In this document: positions 63,018 to 64,000 of the stretch, in pieces
Layout: each line of letters begins with the position of its first letter
Numbering within the stretch: the first letter of the stretch is position 1
From: Dryocola clanedunensis
GTDB taxonomy: Bacteria > Pseudomonadota > Gammaproteobacteria > Enterobacterales > Enterobacteriaceae
Assembly: GCF_025215155.1 (NCBI RefSeq)
Contig: NZ_JALHAM010000116.1
Reading direction: 5' to 3' (one strand)
Length of the DNA: 64,000 bases
The notes under the pieces: generated by a model
The model's input: the letters and a program-made list of their open reading frames with translations, nothing else
The model's database searches: none
What the model was told of the DNA's origin: nothing
Program-made: the position numbers and the translations under genes

Positions 63018-64000
63018 ATGAGTGGATGTGGAGGATGTGCCAGCTGTGGCACGCATTTCAACCCAATCCTTGAAGGTGACGACGGCGCGCTGAAACGTGC
63101 GCTGTACAAATCAATGGGCCATAGCGACGAGCAGCTTCGACGCCCGGTGATTGCCGTGGTGAACAGCTACACCAACGCGACGGCGGGACACGCCAATCTT
63201 AACGAGCTGACGGCCAAAGTGCTGGAGGGAATTGAAGAGGCGGGCGGCGTCGGCATGGTCTTTGGCACCATTGCCCCGTGCGATGGCATCGCCGAAGGCC
63301 ACTTAGGTATGCGCTACATTCTTGCCGCCCGCGAGGTGATTACCGCCTCCATTGAAGTGATGATGCGCGCCCACCGCTTCGACGGCATGGTGCTGCTTGG
63401 CTCCTGCGACAAAATCGTTCCGGCGATGCTGATGGCCGCCGCGCGGCTGGATATCCCGGCGATTATGGTCAACGGTGGGCCAATGTATCCCGCTGAATAC
63501 AAAGGTAAACACTGGGACGGCAATATCGTTACCGAGGCCATCGGCTGGAAAAAACGCGGCGAAATCACCGAAGAAGAGTTCGCGCACATCGAGAACATTG
63601 CCGAGCCGGGACCGGGCTCCTGCACCATGTACGGCACCGCGAACACCATGTGCTGCATCGGTGAAGTGCTGGGCATGAGCCTGCCGGGCAGCAGCACCCT
63701 GCCCGCCGTCTCGCAGGAGCGCCGCGAATGCGCCGTGGAAACGGGCCTTCAGGCCGTCAGGCTGGTTCTGGACGGGGTTAACGCTCGCCAGATCATCACG
63801 CCGGAATCTATCCGCAACGCGATGGTTTATCTGCTGGCGACCGGCGGCTCCACGAACGCGATTCTGCATTTGCAGGCCATTTACTATGAGGCCGAGCTGG
63901 GCCATTTGCCGCTCTCCGCGTTTGATGAGCTCAGCCATCATGTGCCGCTGGTTGCTTCACTCTATCCGGCATCCGAACACGATATGATCGACTTCTGGGA
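63018..64000 (+). CDS. IlvD/Edd-family sugar-acid dehydratase, cut by window end
   Basis: 327 codons visible from ATG 63018, no stop before the edge. Family motifs: RRPVIAVVNSYTNATAGHANLNEL, LGSCDKIVPAMLMAA (Cys130), PGPGSCTMYGTANTM (Cys202, iron-sulfur ligand) and ATGGSTNAILHLQAI. Such enzymes dehydrate dihydroxy-acids or aldonates, so here it would turn an aldonate into the 2-keto-3-deoxy acid for DgoK. The N-terminus MSGCGGCASCGTHFNP has four closely spaced cysteines not found in E. coli IlvD. Substrate not proven. Confidence 0.88.
   Translation, partial: MSGCGGCASCGTHFNPILEGDDGALKRALYKSMGHSDEQLRRPVIAVVNSYTNATAGHANLNELTAKVLEGIEEAGGVGMVFGTIAPCDGIAEGHLGMRYILAAREVITASIEVMMRAHRFDGMVLLGSCDKIVPAMLMAAARLDIPAIMVNGGPMYPAEYKGKHWDGNIVTEAIGWKKRGEITEEEFAHIENIAEPGPGSCTMYGTANTMCCIGEVLGMSLPGSSTLPAVSQERRECAVETGLQAVRLVLDGVNARQIITPESIRNAMVYLLATGGSTNAILHLQAIYYEAELGHLPLSAFDELSHHVPLVASLYPASEHDMIDFW

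Noticed and set aside
63165..63200. Missing cysteine ligand in the IlvD/Edd dehydratase (TNATAGH where some members have PCNxH)
   Set aside because: E. coli IlvD also lacks cysteine at this position, so this marks the subfamily and is not a defect.
1..64000. CRISPR arrays, tRNA or rRNA genes, prophage or transposase genes
   Set aside because: No regularly spaced repeats, no cloverleaf-like sequence noticed and no integrase or transposase motifs were seen anywhere in the window.

Overview
The window is chromosomal DNA from a member of the Enterobacteriaceae. About 47 kb matches the Escherichia coli gene order from the dcw cluster to dapB: rsmH-mraZ-cra-ilvHI-leuO-leuLABCD-setA-sgrST-sgrR-thiBPQ-yabI-araC-araBAD-polB-rapA-rluA-djlA-lptD-surA-pdxA-rsmA-apaGH-folA-kefCF-carBA-dapB. 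The E. coli fix/cai genes are absent between kefF and carB. A small YgdI/YgdR-type lipoprotein gene sits there instead. Protein lengths and GC-rich codon use suggest the Enterobacter/Lelliottia/Leclercia/Klebsiella side of the family. The genus cannot be fixed from this window alone.

Conserved part (1-47.8 kb). It carries branched-chain amino acid synthesis (ilvIH, leuABCD with leader peptide and attenuator), the glucose-phosphate stress module (sgrR, SgrS/SgrT, setA), thiamine uptake under a TPP riboswitch (thiBPQ), arabinose catabolism (araC, araBAD), and SOS polymerase II with a LexA box. Further along are RNA polymerase recycling (rapA), the outer-membrane and small-molecule string lptD-surA-pdxA-rsmA-apaG-apaH, then folA, glutathione-gated K+ efflux (kefFC), carbamoyl-phosphate synthase (carAB) and dapB.

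Accessory part 1 (47.9-55.9 kb) lies between dapB and rihC, which are neighbours in E. coli. It encodes a LacI-family regulator, a divergent operon with a two-domain class I mannose-6-phosphate isomerase-like protein plus a complete mannose-family PTS (EIIA, EIIB, EIIC, EIID), an AT-rich family-25 glycosyltransferase, and an oppositely oriented pair of cupin-type glucose-6-phosphate isomerase homologues. A palindrome with core GGTTAATCGATTAACC occurs three times (two copies imperfect) in the lacI/PTS divergent promoter and once, perfectly, at the promoter of the cupin pair. I infer one regulon. A perfect CRP half-site pair lies in the divergent promoter. The imported sugar is unknown. With three isomerases and no kinase or aldolase, the route probably ends at fructose-6-phosphate. 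This is the best candidate for an undescribed system.

Accessory part 2 (56.9 kb to the end), beyond rihC, is a variant De Ley-Doudoroff-type locus: a GntR/FCD regulator, 2-keto-3-deoxygalactonate kinase, KDPGal aldolase, SMP-30-type lactonase, a sugar-porter MFS, an ACS-type MFS that seems to lack transmembrane helix 7, and the start of an IlvD/Edd-family dehydratase with an extra N-terminal cysteine cluster. The IlvD/Edd enzyme probably takes the place of the enolase-family DgoD of E. coli. Two DgoR-like operators lie just before dgoK.
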